The notes under the pieces were generated by a model. The model saw only the letters and a list, made by a program, of their open reading frames with translations. It searched no databases and was not told the DNA's origin. Position numbers and translations under genes: made by a program. From NCBI GenBank assembly GCA_942492635.1, contig CALOFP010000002.1:1302001-1366000 (forward strand): a stretch of 64,000 bases of DNA. Reading direction: 5' to 3'. This DNA comes from CALOFP01 sp942492635. Lineage in GTDB: Bacteria > UBP6 > UBA1177 > CALOFP01. Below are positions 28,064 through 37,801 of this stretch, piece by piece (the first letter of the stretch is position 1; each line of letters starts with the position of its first letter).

Positions 28064-28693
28064 ATGGCTCAGACAAAAAAGGAAATTGTAAGGGAAAAGA
28101 TTCTTGAGACTGCCCGAAACGAATTCATCAGGGTCGGTTTCAAGGATGCTTCCATCAGAAACATCGCCGCCGTTGCCGGGGTGAGCAAAAGCAACATGTA
28201 CACCTACTTCAAGAGTAAGGACGAGCTTTTCAGTGAGGTCGTCAAACCGACGGTCAATAGGGTCGCATATCTACTCAAGCTCATGGAAACACCGGAGAAT
28301 TTCAGTAAGGAGACCTACGGATTCGGGTATCACATCGAGATGATATCCTATCTTGCCGATTTCATCCGGGAGAATCGCCACAATCTGAAACTGCTCTTTT
28401 TCAAAGCTCACGGCTCCGTCTACGAAAGGTATGTCAACGATATGATAGGCAAGTATACGGCTCTCACCATAAAGGCGATTCCGATTTTCGGCAGGAAGAT
28501 GGGGTTCGAGAATAAAGATGTCTCTAAGTTCTTTGTTCACAGCATGGTCTCCTCCAACATCAATTTCATCAAGGAGATCTTGATGCACGAACTAAGCCAT
28601 GCCGATATCATTCGGTACGGCAGGGAGCTTATGACATATAACTATTTCGGTCAGCAGGCGCTCTACGGCTGGAGCGATGAATACAATAAATAA
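28064..28693 (+). CDS. TetR/AcrR-family transcriptional regulator
   Basis: 209 residues from ATG 28064, preferred over an upstream in-frame non-ATG start because GAGG lies 5 bp before it and the HTH begins normally. The N-terminal TetR helix-turn-helix is clear: ILETARNEFIRVGFKDASIR, NIAAVAGVSKSNMYTYFKSK, DELFSEVV. The C-terminal ligand-binding part is divergent. It precedes a six-gene transport cluster in the same direction, with a perfect 17-bp palindrome between them, so it probably represses that cluster and responds to its substrate. Confidence 0.93.
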   Translation: MAQTKKEIVREKILETARNEFIRVGFKDASIRNIAAVAGVSKSNMYTYFKSKDELFSEVVKPTVNRVAYLLKLMETPENFSKETYGFGYHIEMISYLADFIRENRHNLKLLFFKAHGSVYERYVNDMIGKYTALTIKAIPIFGRKMGFENKDVSKFFVHSMVSSNINFIKEILMHELSHADIIRYGRELMTYNYFGQQALYGWSDEYNK

Positions 28694-28747
28694 TTTTTAG
28701 CGGGTGATTTTATTTTGGAACGGAGCAAAGCAAAATTTCGGACAAAA

Positions 28748-28764
28748 ACCGGACAGTGTCCGGT
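28748..28764. promoter_or_regulatory. Perfect 17-bp palindrome, candidate TetR operator
   Basis: ACCGGACAGTGTCCGGT, an odd-length perfect palindrome centred on G28756, lies 82 bp upstream of the first cluster gene and just after the tetR gene. Size and symmetry are typical of TetR-family operators. Regulation is inferred. Confidence 0.6.
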
Positions 28765-28845
28765 AAACTGGTCGAATCCTTCATCTACAGGGTGTAAACT
28801 CCACTCATTCATCTACTTTATTTTTTTATATCGAGGAGGAACATC

Positions 28846-29625
28846 ATGAAATTAGTTTCTATTTCAATGATTCTTTTAGGTTTTTTAACTTTAGTCGCCA
28901 GTCAGAAACCGACTGCAAGGCAGATTATGGATCAGGTCGACAACGCTCCTGACGGTGATTCAAGAAGATCGATCATGAAAATGACCCTCGTCAACAAGAG
29001 GGGCCGAAAACGTGAGAGAACAATTCTCTCCTATTCGAAGGACTACGGCAGAGATACGAAAAAGTTGATGTTTTTCAACAAGCCTGCGGATGTGAAGGGA
29101 ACCGGTTTTCTCATGTTCGACTACGACAAAGCCTCGAAGGAAGACGACAGATGGCTTTATCTTCCCGCCATGCGGAAAGTTCGCCGTATATCGGGAAGTT
29201 CTAAAAACGACTACTTCATGGGAAGCGATTTCACCTATGACGACATGGGCGACAGGGATCTTGACGAGTACAACTACAAGCTTGTCGGAGAAGAGAAGTG
29301 CGACGGCGGCATCTGTTGGGTGATTGAATCGATTCCCAAGGAGAGAAAGGATAAAAACTACTCAAGAACCGTTTCCTGGGTGAGAAAGGACGCATCCATT
29401 ATCATCAAGGCCGATTACTACGACTTGGACAAGAGACTTTTAAAGAAACTGAAAGTCACCGATCTCAGGAAACATCAGGGTTTCTGGACATCATTCCATA
29501 TTGTTATGAATAACGTCCAGAACAGGCATACAACCCATCTTGAGCTTCAGGAGAGAAATTACGACACCGATGTAAAAGATAGTCTTTTCAGGGTTTCTAC
29601 CCTTGAGAGAGGACGAGTGAAATGA
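28846..29625 (+). CDS. LolA-like outer membrane lipoprotein-sorting family protein
   Basis: 259 residues with an N-terminal signal (LVSISMILLGFLTLVAS). It fits the family annotated as outer membrane lipoprotein-sorting protein, LolA-like fold, commonly found beside MMPL/RND exporters: PTARQIMDQVDNAPDGD, MKMTLVNKRGRKRERTI, FNKPADVKGTGFL, WLYLPAMRKVRRISGSSK, DYFMGSDFTYDDM. A periplasmic carrier for a hydrophobic substrate is plausible. Strong ribosome site GAGGAGGAACATC. The stop overlaps the next start (ATGA). Confidence 0.88.
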   Translation: MKLVSISMILLGFLTLVASQKPTARQIMDQVDNAPDGDSRRSIMKMTLVNKRGRKRERTILSYSKDYGRDTKKLMFFNKPADVKGTGFLMFDYDKASKEDDRWLYLPAMRKVRRISGSSKNDYFMGSDFTYDDMGDRDLDEYNYKLVGEEKCDGGICWVIESIPKERKDKNYSRTVSWVRKDASIIIKADYYDLDKRLLKKLKVTDLRKHQGFWTSFHIVMNNVQNRHTTHLELQERNYDTDVKDSLFRVSTLERGRVK

Positions 29626-30833
29626 AAAAAATCGTAGCTGCCGCGGCATTCATCCTCTTCTCAATGCCGCTTTCGGCTGCCGAGATCGCACCGAGAGGAT
29701 TTGCCGACAGCGTTCATGCCGTCCAGCTGGGAGAGGAGGGGAGCATGTTCAACTCCAAGACGAGGGCGAGATTGGGCTTGGAGGCTTCGGCTGATGATTC
29801 CCTGCTTTTTCTATCGCTAGATGCAATCCACAACGCCGTGATCGAATCCCAGACCGGTTTCTTTCTTCACGAAGCTTACGCAGAGTACGTTTCCGATCTC
29901 TGGGATATTCGAGTGGGCAGGCAGATCATCACATGGGGGAAGGCTGACGGAATAAGGATCACCGATCTCATCTCTCCTTCCGACATGACGGAGTTCATCG
30001 CCCTTGAGTTCGATGATGTTCGCATGCCTGTTGATGCTGTGAAATTCAGGTTTCTCGGTGAGAACATGAATGTCGAACTTATCGGAATTCCCGTTTTTAC
30101 TCCGGGAAAGGGAGCTCCTGCGGACAGTCCGTGGCACATTGCACCACAGCTTCCGGAGAGCGGAAATGTAAGGATGAATAAGGCGGAAGAGCCGGAACTC
30201 AATTACGAATCTGTCGAAGGTGCCGCCAAGCTTTCCCTGTTTCTTCCGGGAGTGGATCTGGCCTTTTCGGCAATGTATTTGTGGGATGATTTTCCCGTGA
30301 TCGATGGTGAGACCGAAGGGGAAACTGTTGTTTTCACGCCGCGCTATCACCGAGTTGGAGTTTTCGGTGCGGAAGCTGCGGTTCCGGCGGGGGATTTTGT
30401 TTTACGCTCCGAGGCTGCCTTCTACTTGAACAGGCACTTTCAGGTTCGTGATTTCATGTCCGGCGAAAAGAGTCACATGATCAACTGGATGGTGGGTACC
30501 GATTGGTATCCGGGTTCCAACTGGACCATATCGGCCCAGTTTTCGGGAAAATCCCTCTTGGAACACAGCGAAAAGATGATTGAAAGAGAGCACACTTGGA
30601 TGGGAACTCTCAACATAAAAAAGAAGTTATTGCGGGAGACGTTGACGATAGGGAACATGCTCTATCTCGGATTCAACGAACCCGATGTTATGAACAGGAC
30701 GAGTATCGAGTATGCGCTTACCGACGAGTTTCACATCTTCGGGGGAGTGGATCTCTTTTTCGGAGACAACGGAACTTTCGGCAGGTTCAGCGACAACAAG
30801 CTCGGCTGGATAAAGGCCAAATACAGTTATTGA
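29622..30833 (+). CDS. DUF1302-like outer-membrane protein
   Basis: 403 residues with a cleavable signal (KKIVAAAAFILFSMPLSAAE). The rest is alternating amphipathic beta structure ending in WIKAKYSY. The segment HEAYAEYVSDLWDIRVGRQI followed by TWGKADGIRITDLISPSD resembles DUF1302/porin-like proteins often encoded with LolA-like and MMPL genes. Translationally coupled to the preceding gene by ATGA overlap. It would provide the outer-membrane component of the cluster. Family assignment is moderate. Confidence 0.75.
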   Translation: MKKIVAAAAFILFSMPLSAAEIAPRGFADSVHAVQLGEEGSMFNSKTRARLGLEASADDSLLFLSLDAIHNAVIESQTGFFLHEAYAEYVSDLWDIRVGRQIITWGKADGIRITDLISPSDMTEFIALEFDDVRMPVDAVKFRFLGENMNVELIGIPVFTPGKGAPADSPWHIAPQLPESGNVRMNKAEEPELNYESVEGAAKLSLFLPGVDLAFSAMYLWDDFPVIDGETEGETVVFTPRYHRVGVFGAEAAVPAGDFVLRSEAAFYLNRHFQVRDFMSGEKSHMINWMVGTDWYPGSNWTISAQFSGKSLLEHSEKMIEREHTWMGTLNIKKKLLRETLTIGNMLYLGFNEPDVMNRTSIEYALTDEFHIFGGVDLFFGDNGTFGRFSDNKLGWIKAKYSY

Positions 30834-30914
30834 TACCGTGATGATTTCGTTGAGGAACTCATCGTTCGTTACGAAGCCGGTACGACTGGTAGAACAATCA
30901 AAATGGAGATAAAA

Positions 30915-33263
30915 ATGTTGAATCTTGTAAAGATAAATAGATTTTTCGAGCGCTTAGGGAGAGCCGTTCTCAAGCTGCGCTGGGTGGGCATTGTCCTTTT
31001 TCTTCTTCTTGTGGCCTTCTCTTTTGCGGGAATCAAGCACATAAGGACAGATGCATCTTCGAAAAAATGGTTTCTGGAAGACGACGAACTTACAAAAACC
31101 CGTGAAAAGTTTGAGGAGATTTTCGGAAACAACGATTTCATCGCGGTTCACATCCGTTCCGAAGATATTTTCACACCGAAGATTCTGAAGGGAATCAGGG
31201 ATCTCGGAAACGAACTTATGGAGAAGGTTCCATACGCGGAGGAGATAGTGTCCCTTACCGATTTTGAGTTCTCCTTCGCCACCGAAGACGGGATGAGGAT
31301 CAAAAATCTTGTTCCCGAAAGGATTCCGGAATCGAAGAATAAACTTGAAAAGCTTCGCAGACTGGCCCTTTCAAAAAAGAACCTCGCCGGGAAATTTGTC
31401 TCGAAAGACAGCACGGAAACCTGGATAATGCTCCGCATGAAACCCTATCCGGAAGATTGGGCCAAGGATTACAAGGAAGATCCCTCATACCTTGTCGGTC
31501 GCAAGGTCATGGAGGTCGTCAGGCAGGATAAGTACAAATTCCTCAAGCCCGGAACAACGGGAATGCCGGTAATCAATACGGAGAAGAAAAGCTACTTCGG
31601 AAAGGAAACTCCGAGGCTCATGGGTTTCAGCCTTCTCATAACCATCCTGATTCTCGCATTCGCTCTTCGCTCCTTCAGGGGCGTCATCTTTCCCATCATC
31701 ACAGTCGCAGGATCGATGATAATCGTTTTCGGAATGCAGGGATGGCTCGGTGTTGAGTTTGATCCCATGGTCATCACAATGCCGCTCTATCTAGGACTTG
31801 CCGTGGCGGTCGGCTACTCCATACACCTTTTTCATTACTTCAAACGGGAATTTCGGAGAACAGGGAACAGGAAACATTCTGTCATCTACGCAGTCGAGGA
31901 GACAGGCTGGCCGGTTCTTTTCACTGCGCTCACTACAATTACGGCACTTCTCTCTTTCCTTTTTGTTCCCGTAAGACCGCTTCGCTGGGTGGGCATGACA
32001 GCCGCGGCTATTGTTGCGGTCGAGTACCTCGTGGTTATTGTCATGATTCCCTCCCTTCTCAGCTTCGGAAAAGACAAAAACCCCGATCCGATCATGGAAA
32101 ATCTTGGAGGAACCTTTCTGGAAAGATCGATGGAGAAGCTCAGCAAATGGATTCTTGTCCACCCCAAAACAATCGTTATGACTCTGATACTCTCCGTAAT
32201 TATCTGTATCGCCGGAATTACCCGTTTCCAGGTTTCATTCGATATAGAAAAGACGATGGGCAGGGGAATTCCATACGTCAACAGGATTCTCGATATCGGT
32301 CATTCCAAGATCGGCTCCATCTACTCATACAATCTGGGAATTGAGTTTCCCAACGCGGGAGATGCAAAAAGTCCGGAGAATTTGAAGAAGTTTCAAACTC
32401 TTATCGAGGAGGTTAAAGGGTTCCCTCTGACAAAGAAAACCTCTTCCCTGCTCGATATCATCAAGGATATGAACCAGACTCTCAACGAAGGCAAGGAGGA
32501 GTTCTACAAGATTCCCGAAAGCAGGGAGATGATTGCTCAGCTTCTTCTTCTCTACGAAAACGCAGGAGGAACCGAGGCTGAAAAGTGGGTCGACTACGAC
32601 TACCAGCGGCTCCACCTCATGACAGAAGTTACCGAGTACAACTCAAAGGAGATGGTCAGGGAGCTGGACAGGATAAAAGAGCGATGCAGTGAGCTTTTTC
32701 CCGAAGCGAAACTGATGCTGATCGGCTCAATTTCCCAGTTCACCATAATGATGGATTACGTTATCTGGGGACAGCTCAAATCCTTTTTCATCGCACTTTT
32801 CTTCATCGCTTTTCTGCTGATGCTTGTTTTCGGAAGTATCAAGACCGGATTGATCGCAATGATTCCGAATATTTCTCCGGCACTTGTGGTTGGTGGAATT
32901 ATGGGATTTTCCGATATTCCCCTCGACATGATGACAGTTACCATCATGCCCATGCTTCTCGGTCTTGCCGTCGACGACACCATACATTTCACCAACCATG
33001 CACAGCTTGAATTCAGTCGGACCGGCTGCTACATCCAGAGTATAAGCAGGGTGTTCCGGATTGTCGGAGTTGCGCTTTTCATGACTTCCGGCGTTCTTGT
33101 CATCAACTTTTCCGCCTACATGACAAGTTCCGCAACCTTTTTCAAGAACATGGGATTTCTAATAGTTTCCGGAATCTCCGCAGCACTTATTGCAGACTAC
33201 TTCGTGACACCTGTACTTATGAATTTTTTCAAACCGTTCGGAAAAGGAGAGATAAATGACTAA
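30915..33263 (+). CDS. MMPL/RND-family exporter
   Basis: 782 residues from ATG 30915. An ATG at 30903 is in frame, but GGAG at 30905-30908 sits ideally for 30915. It has twelve predicted membrane segments in two halves with large periplasmic loops after TM1 and TM7. RND signatures are duplicated: VITMPLYLGLAVAVGYSIHL in the first half and TIMPMLLGLAVDDTIHFTNH in the second. The Asp pair in the second half is the usual proton-relay position; the first half lacks it. It probably exports or shuttles lipids or hydrophobic compounds using the proton gradient, working with the LolA-like and outer-membrane proteins upstream. Confidence 0.92.
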   Translation: MLNLVKINRFFERLGRAVLKLRWVGIVLFLLLVAFSFAGIKHIRTDASSKKWFLEDDELTKTREKFEEIFGNNDFIAVHIRSEDIFTPKILKGIRDLGNELMEKVPYAEEIVSLTDFEFSFATEDGMRIKNLVPERIPESKNKLEKLRRLALSKKNLAGKFVSKDSTETWIMLRMKPYPEDWAKDYKEDPSYLVGRKVMEVVRQDKYKFLKPGTTGMPVINTEKKSYFGKETPRLMGFSLLITILILAFALRSFRGVIFPIITVAGSMIIVFGMQGWLGVEFDPMVITMPLYLGLAVAVGYSIHLFHYFKREFRRTGNRKHSVIYAVEETGWPVLFTALTTITALLSFLFVPVRPLRWVGMTAAAIVAVEYLVVIVMIPSLLSFGKDKNPDPIMENLGGTFLERSMEKLSKWILVHPKTIVMTLILSVIICIAGITRFQVSFDIEKTMGRGIPYVNRILDIGHSKIGSIYSYNLGIEFPNAGDAKSPENLKKFQTLIEEVKGFPLTKKTSSLLDIIKDMNQTLNEGKEEFYKIPESREMIAQLLLLYENAGGTEAEKWVDYDYQRLHLMTEVTEYNSKEMVRELDRIKERCSELFPEAKLMLIGSISQFTIMMDYVIWGQLKSFFIALFFIAFLLMLVFGSIKTGLIAMIPNISPALVVGGIMGFSDIPLDMMTVTIMPMLLGLAVDDTIHFTNHAQLEFSRTGCYIQSISRVFRIVGVALFMTSGVLVINFSAYMTSSATFFKNMGFLIVSGISAALIADYFVTPVLMNFFKPFGKGEIND

Positions 33264-35019
33264 AGAGAAGAAGAGAAAATCGGGAATCGCCCGCCTGCTG
33301 GAAATTTCCGGCCGCAGGAAGGGACTTCTCATACTTTCGGGAATACTTGCGGTTTTGCACGCCGTTCTTGCAATGGTGCCCTACATCCTGATCTTTTATA
33401 TCCTGAAGGAACTGCTTAGCGGAAATGTGGACGGCTCGAACATCGGGAGCTACCTGACGTGGGCTCTTATCGCGGTAACAATCTCATTTATTCTCATGTT
33501 CGCTTCGGGAATGGCTTCCCACATTGCCGCATTCAACATTCTCTACGAACTGCGGTGTAAGATTGCCGAGAAACTTGGGAAACTTCCCATGGGCTACGTT
33601 TCCAACCGCAGTTCAGGAGCCCTGAAAAAGATACTGGCCGACGATGTGGAGAGAATAGAGACATTTGTCGCCCACGGAATTCCGGACATCGTAAAGGGAG
33701 TTTCGTTGCCGATGATATTTCTTACCTATCTATTTTTTGAGGATTGGAGACTTGCGCTTGTGAGCTTGATTCCGTTGGTTCTCGTAATTATCGTTGTTCC
33801 CTTCATGATGGGAGGTGAGGAATCGAAAGAGGCCATGCTCAAGTACCACAACTCCCTGGAGGAAATGAACGCGGGAATTGTGGAGTTCGTAAGAGCCATG
33901 CCGGTTATGAAAATATTCGGACAGTCGGCTACAGCATTCACAAAGTACAGCGGAACAGTGAGCATGTTCGAAAAGTTCGTATGCGAATGGGTAAGAATTT
34001 CTTCCCCCCTGTGGTCGGCACTAATGAGTTTCATCAACAACGCCCTGCTTCCCGTACTCGCCTTCGGTCTCTACCTCTACTTTCAGAACGGAGTTACATT
34101 GCCAGTATTTTTCCTCTTTCTCATCCTGGGTGTCGGTTACATCCGTCCGGCCTTCGCCCTTGTCGGATTGAGTCCGCAGATTTCCATAATTGATCACGGC
34201 GTCAAGCGCATGGATGAGATTCTTTTCGAAGTCGAGGAGCAGAAAAGCGGAAACGCACCGGTGCCGAATGATTTTTCACTGGAATTCAAAAATGTATCTT
34301 TCTCCTATTCAAAAGGAATTGAAGTTCTGAAAAATGTGAGTTTTTCAGTTCCCCAGGGAACCATCACCGCACTCGTGGGTCCCTCGGGATCCGGCAAATC
34401 GACAGCCGGACAGCTTGTGGCCCGTTTTTACGATGTCGATAAAGGTTCTATTCTGCTTGGAAATACGAATATCAACGACATGGATATGAGCGATCTCATG
34501 GATAACGTCGGTTTTGTTTTTCAGGAGAACATGATGTTTTACCAGACAATTCACGACAACATCACAATGGGGAAAGAGTACGGCAGAGAGCAGGTGATCG
34601 CGGCTGCAAAGATAGCCAGATGCCACGATTTCATAATGCAGCTTCCCGATGGATACGACACACATTTCGGTGACAAGGGCGTCCATCTCAGCGGCGGTGA
34701 GCAGCAGCGAATCCAGCTCGCAAGGGTGGTTCTCAAGGATCCTCCGGTACTTATCCTGGACGAGGCTACAGCCTTTAGCGATCCCGAGAACGAGCACCTT
34801 ATCATGGAGGCGTGCGGCGAGCTGATAAGCAACAAGACCGTGATAGTGATCGCACACAGACTTTCCACAATTGCAGAAGCCGACCAGATCGTCGTTCTTG
34901 AAAACGGAAGAGTGGAGTCTGCAGGAAACCACAACCGGCTGATTGAAAACAGCACCCTCTACCTTCAGATGTGGAACGCCCACAACAGGGCGAAAGAGTT
35001 CGAATTAACAACCGCTTAA
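33256..35019 (+). CDS. ABC half-transporter with exporter fold, IrtAB/YbtPQ-like (subunit 1)
   Basis: 587 residues: six-helix membrane domain (about 25-310) then an ATPase domain. Walker A GPSGSGKST is near 375-383, signature LSGGEQQRIQLAR, Walker B and D-loop LILDEATAFSDPENE, H-loop IAHRLST. The AFxDPEN D-loop is characteristic, to my knowledge, of siderophore-linked IrtA/YbtP-type transporters rather than typical MsbA-like exporters (SALD). Start overlaps the MMPL stop by 8 bp. It pairs with the next gene as a heterodimer. Confidence 0.92.
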   Translation: MTKEKKRKSGIARLLEISGRRKGLLILSGILAVLHAVLAMVPYILIFYILKELLSGNVDGSNIGSYLTWALIAVTISFILMFASGMASHIAAFNILYELRCKIAEKLGKLPMGYVSNRSSGALKKILADDVERIETFVAHGIPDIVKGVSLPMIFLTYLFFEDWRLALVSLIPLVLVIIVVPFMMGGEESKEAMLKYHNSLEEMNAGIVEFVRAMPVMKIFGQSATAFTKYSGTVSMFEKFVCEWVRISSPLWSALMSFINNALLPVLAFGLYLYFQNGVTLPVFFLFLILGVGYIRPAFALVGLSPQISIIDHGVKRMDEILFEVEEQKSGNAPVPNDFSLEFKNVSFSYSKGIEVLKNVSFSVPQGTITALVGPSGSGKSTAGQLVARFYDVDKGSILLGNTNINDMDMSDLMDNVGFVFQENMMFYQTIHDNITMGKEYGREQVIAAAKIARCHDFIMQLPDGYDTHFGDKGVHLSGGEQQRIQLARVVLKDPPVLILDEATAFSDPENEHLIMEACGELISNKTVIVIAHRLSTIAEADQIVVLENGRVESAGNHNRLIENSTLYLQMWNAHNRAKEFELTTA

Positions 35020-35032
35020 AAAAGAGATAAAA

Positions 35033-36769
35033 ATGATAGAAAACATAATTTACATTTTCAGGAAAACGGAAACGCGGTTATCAAAAATGTTGCTGGGAGA
35101 GTTTATCCATTCGCTTTTTCTTGCCGCGCCGACCGGAATATTGCTTTTCACCATCTGGGAACTTTTCAAGGAGAATCCCGATAAACAGGCAATAACAACC
35201 CAGGTGATAGTGATGGCCGTAATGTTGATCGGTCAGCTTTTCGTAGCCAAATACGCCATGGTGAATACAAACAACACCATCTACACCATGACCTCGAGAC
35301 TGAGGATACTTCTTGGCAACCATCTTCAGAAACTTTCTCTCGGATTCTACAAAAAGAGGGATCCGGGAGATCTCGCATCGATTGTGCTGCAGGATGTCAG
35401 CAACTTCGAGATTATCTTTTCACACGTTGCCCAGGGACTTTTCGGAGCCATCTTCGGAACTTTTTTTCTCTCCCTTTTTCTTATCTCACTCGACTGGAAG
35501 CTTGCCGTACTCATGCTTGACGCCCTCCCTTTTGCATGGCTTTTCGTCTATGCCGCGGGAAGAATAGGGGAGAAGTTCAGCCGGAACCATGTGGTGTCAC
35601 GTAACGAAACCGGAAGTCGTTTTATCGAGTACATTCTTGGAATCCGTCATCTCAAGGCGCATAACCGGACAGGCAGCCGTTTCACAACACTTAAAAAGGC
35701 GTTCAACGAGCTGAGAGTAAACAGCATAAAAGTCGAGGCTGTTCCCGGTCCCTTTGTCGTAACCTCCTTTGTTGTTTTCGAGCTGCTTTTCCTCCTCATG
35801 GTCTACGTGGGAATCGGCAGGATAACCGGAGAAACCCTCACGGCGGCAAGTTTTACCGCCTTTCTCGTAGTTGGATACAGACTCTACGAACCGCTTAAAC
35901 TCGTAATGGTTGATTACGCGATGCTCCGGTACATGAATGAAAGTGCGAAAAGGATAATCGAACTCACCGAATCACCTCTCCAGGACGAAGGAAAGGACGT
36001 TGTTCCAAAAAGTTACGAAATTGAGTTCAAGAACGTTACATTCTCATATCTCGACAGGGACGTTCTCAAGGATGTGAGTTTCAAAATTCCCTCACGGAAA
36101 CTCACCGCACTTGTAGGAGCATCCGGATCGGGTAAAACGACAATCGCAAACCTCATAGCCAGATTCTGGGATGTACAGAAAGGCAGTGTCATGATCGGAG
36201 GAACCGATGTGAAGGATATTTCACCGGAAACAGTTTGCCGCATGATCAGCCAGGTTTTCCAGGATGTCTACCTTTTCGACGACACGATCTACAACAACAT
36301 AAAGATAGGAAATCCGGAAGCCACAGACGATGAAATAATGAAAGTTGCCGAAAAAGCGCAAGTTTTCGAATTTCTTGATCAGCTTCCAGAAGGAATTTAT
36401 ACAAAGGTCGGAGAATCGGGATCACATCTTTCCGGAGGACAGAAACAGCGAATATCAATAGCCCGGGCGATGCTGAAAGACGCTCCGATCGTACTTCTGG
36501 ACGAGGCTACCTCATCACTTGATCCCGAAAATGAAATTTACATTCAGCAGGCCATCAGCCAGCTGGTAAAGGAAAAGACAGTTGTCGTAATCGCTCACAA
36601 ACTGCAGACCATAAGAAACGCAGAGAAAATTATAGTCCTGGAAAACGGCAAAGTTCACGAAGAAGGCAGACACGAAAAACTGTTGGATAACCGATCGCTC
36701 TACAGCAGGTACTGGAATATCCAGCAGTCTACAAGCGGATGGAAACTAAGAAAAACGGAATCAATTTAG
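35033..36769 (+). CDS. ABC half-transporter with exporter fold, IrtAB/YbtPQ-like (subunit 2)
   Basis: 578 residues, again six helices then ATPase. Walker A GASGSGKTT is near 362-370, Q-loop region ISQVFQDVYLFDDTIYNN, signature LSGGQKQRISIAR, Walker B VLLDEATSSLDPENE, H-loop IAHKLQT. All catalytic elements look intact in both subunits, so both nucleotide sites could hydrolyse ATP. It lies 13 bp after subunit 1 and 12 bp before the methyltransferase, in one operon. Confidence 0.92.
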   Translation: MIENIIYIFRKTETRLSKMLLGEFIHSLFLAAPTGILLFTIWELFKENPDKQAITTQVIVMAVMLIGQLFVAKYAMVNTNNTIYTMTSRLRILLGNHLQKLSLGFYKKRDPGDLASIVLQDVSNFEIIFSHVAQGLFGAIFGTFFLSLFLISLDWKLAVLMLDALPFAWLFVYAAGRIGEKFSRNHVVSRNETGSRFIEYILGIRHLKAHNRTGSRFTTLKKAFNELRVNSIKVEAVPGPFVVTSFVVFELLFLLMVYVGIGRITGETLTAASFTAFLVVGYRLYEPLKLVMVDYAMLRYMNESAKRIIELTESPLQDEGKDVVPKSYEIEFKNVTFSYLDRDVLKDVSFKIPSRKLTALVGASGSGKTTIANLIARFWDVQKGSVMIGGTDVKDISPETVCRMISQVFQDVYLFDDTIYNNIKIGNPEATDDEIMKVAEKAQVFEFLDQLPEGIYTKVGESGSHLSGGQKQRISIARAMLKDAPIVLLDEATSSLDPENEIYIQQAISQLVKEKTVVVIAHKLQTIRNAEKIIVLENGKVHEEGRHEKLLDNRSLYSRYWNIQQSTSGWKLRKTESI

Positions 36770-36781
36770 GAGGAGAAAAGA

Positions 36782-37801
36782 ATGAAAAAATTACCGAACA
36801 CCACAGGATCGTGGCGCAATTTTTACAGAATCTCAACCGCCCCGGTGCAGAGCCTCATCTTTTCGAAGGCACTTGAGTGGAAAGTATTCGATCATTTAAA
36901 CGTGCCTGTTCCCGCAGGGAACGTAGCGGAAAAAATGGGATTCGACCCGAGAAATATCGAGCTATTTCTCAATGTCCTCGCCGGAATGGGAATTCTCATC
37001 AAGAAAGAAAGACACTTCGTAAACGGACCTGAAGCCGCCGAATTCCTGGACAGCAGGCGGAAGACCTACATGGGAACCTTCTTGCAGCATGTGTCCGGAT
37101 GGCACAACTCCATCGAAGCGGATCTTGACCAACTGGTGAAAAACGGCGCACCGAAAGAGAAATTCAATTTCGCCGATCAAAGAATGTGGGCCGAATCCGC
37201 AAAAAAATCGGCCCCGTATCAGTACACCGGAGCGGCAACCGAAGCTGCCGCGATTATCTCCAAACTCCCCGAATTTCCGAAAATGAAGAAAATGCTCGAT
37301 CTCGGAGGCGGAGCCGGATTCTACACCATCGGAATCGTCGGATCCCACCCCGAAATGGAAGGAGTAATCTTCGACCAGCCCGCAGTCGCCGAAGTAGCTC
37401 AGGGATTCGTGAACGAATATGAAGCAGCCGACCGAATAAAAGTGATGAAAGGAAACTACATGGAAGACGACATCGGCAGCGGATACGATCTCATCTTCGC
37501 CAGCGCCACCCTCAACTTCGTCAAAGACAGGCTCGACCACATAATCAAAAAAATCTACGAAGCCCTCGCTCCCGGCGGAATATTCGTCAGCCACGCCGAC
37601 GGCCTTTACGAAGAGCGTACACAACCCGTAAACTACGTAGCCGAATTTCTCACATCCGAACTCATGGGCAACGACTTCGGATTCCCCAAAGGCATGATCG
37701 CCGACTCAATGAAAAGAGCCGGATTCATCAACATCGAAAGCACCTTCACCGATACCTCCTCCGGCATCATGGACATCGATATCGGAAGGAAAGTGAAGTA
37801 G
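36782..37801 (+). CDS. SAM-dependent O-methyltransferase-like protein with dimerisation domain
   Basis: 339 residues. The N-terminal winged-helix dimerisation domain (FSKALEWKVFDHLNVPV, AEKMGFDPRNIELFLNVLAG) and C-terminal Rossmann methyltransferase (LDLGGGAGFYTIGIV near 172-186; GVIFDQPAV; DLIFASATLNFVKD) match the plant-like O-methyltransferase/hydroxyneurosporene methyltransferase family. The substrate is likely a small aromatic or polyketide-like molecule. Strong ribosome site AGGAGGAGAAAAGA. As last gene of the TetR cluster it suggests that the transported compound is methylated. Confidence 0.88.
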   Translation: MKKLPNTTGSWRNFYRISTAPVQSLIFSKALEWKVFDHLNVPVPAGNVAEKMGFDPRNIELFLNVLAGMGILIKKERHFVNGPEAAEFLDSRRKTYMGTFLQHVSGWHNSIEADLDQLVKNGAPKEKFNFADQRMWAESAKKSAPYQYTGAATEAAAIISKLPEFPKMKKMLDLGGGAGFYTIGIVGSHPEMEGVIFDQPAVAEVAQGFVNEYEAADRIKVMKGNYMEDDIGSGYDLIFASATLNFVKDRLDHIIKKIYEALAPGGIFVSHADGLYEERTQPVNYVAEFLTSELMGNDFGFPKGMIADSMKRAGFINIESTFTDTSSGIMDIDIGRKVK

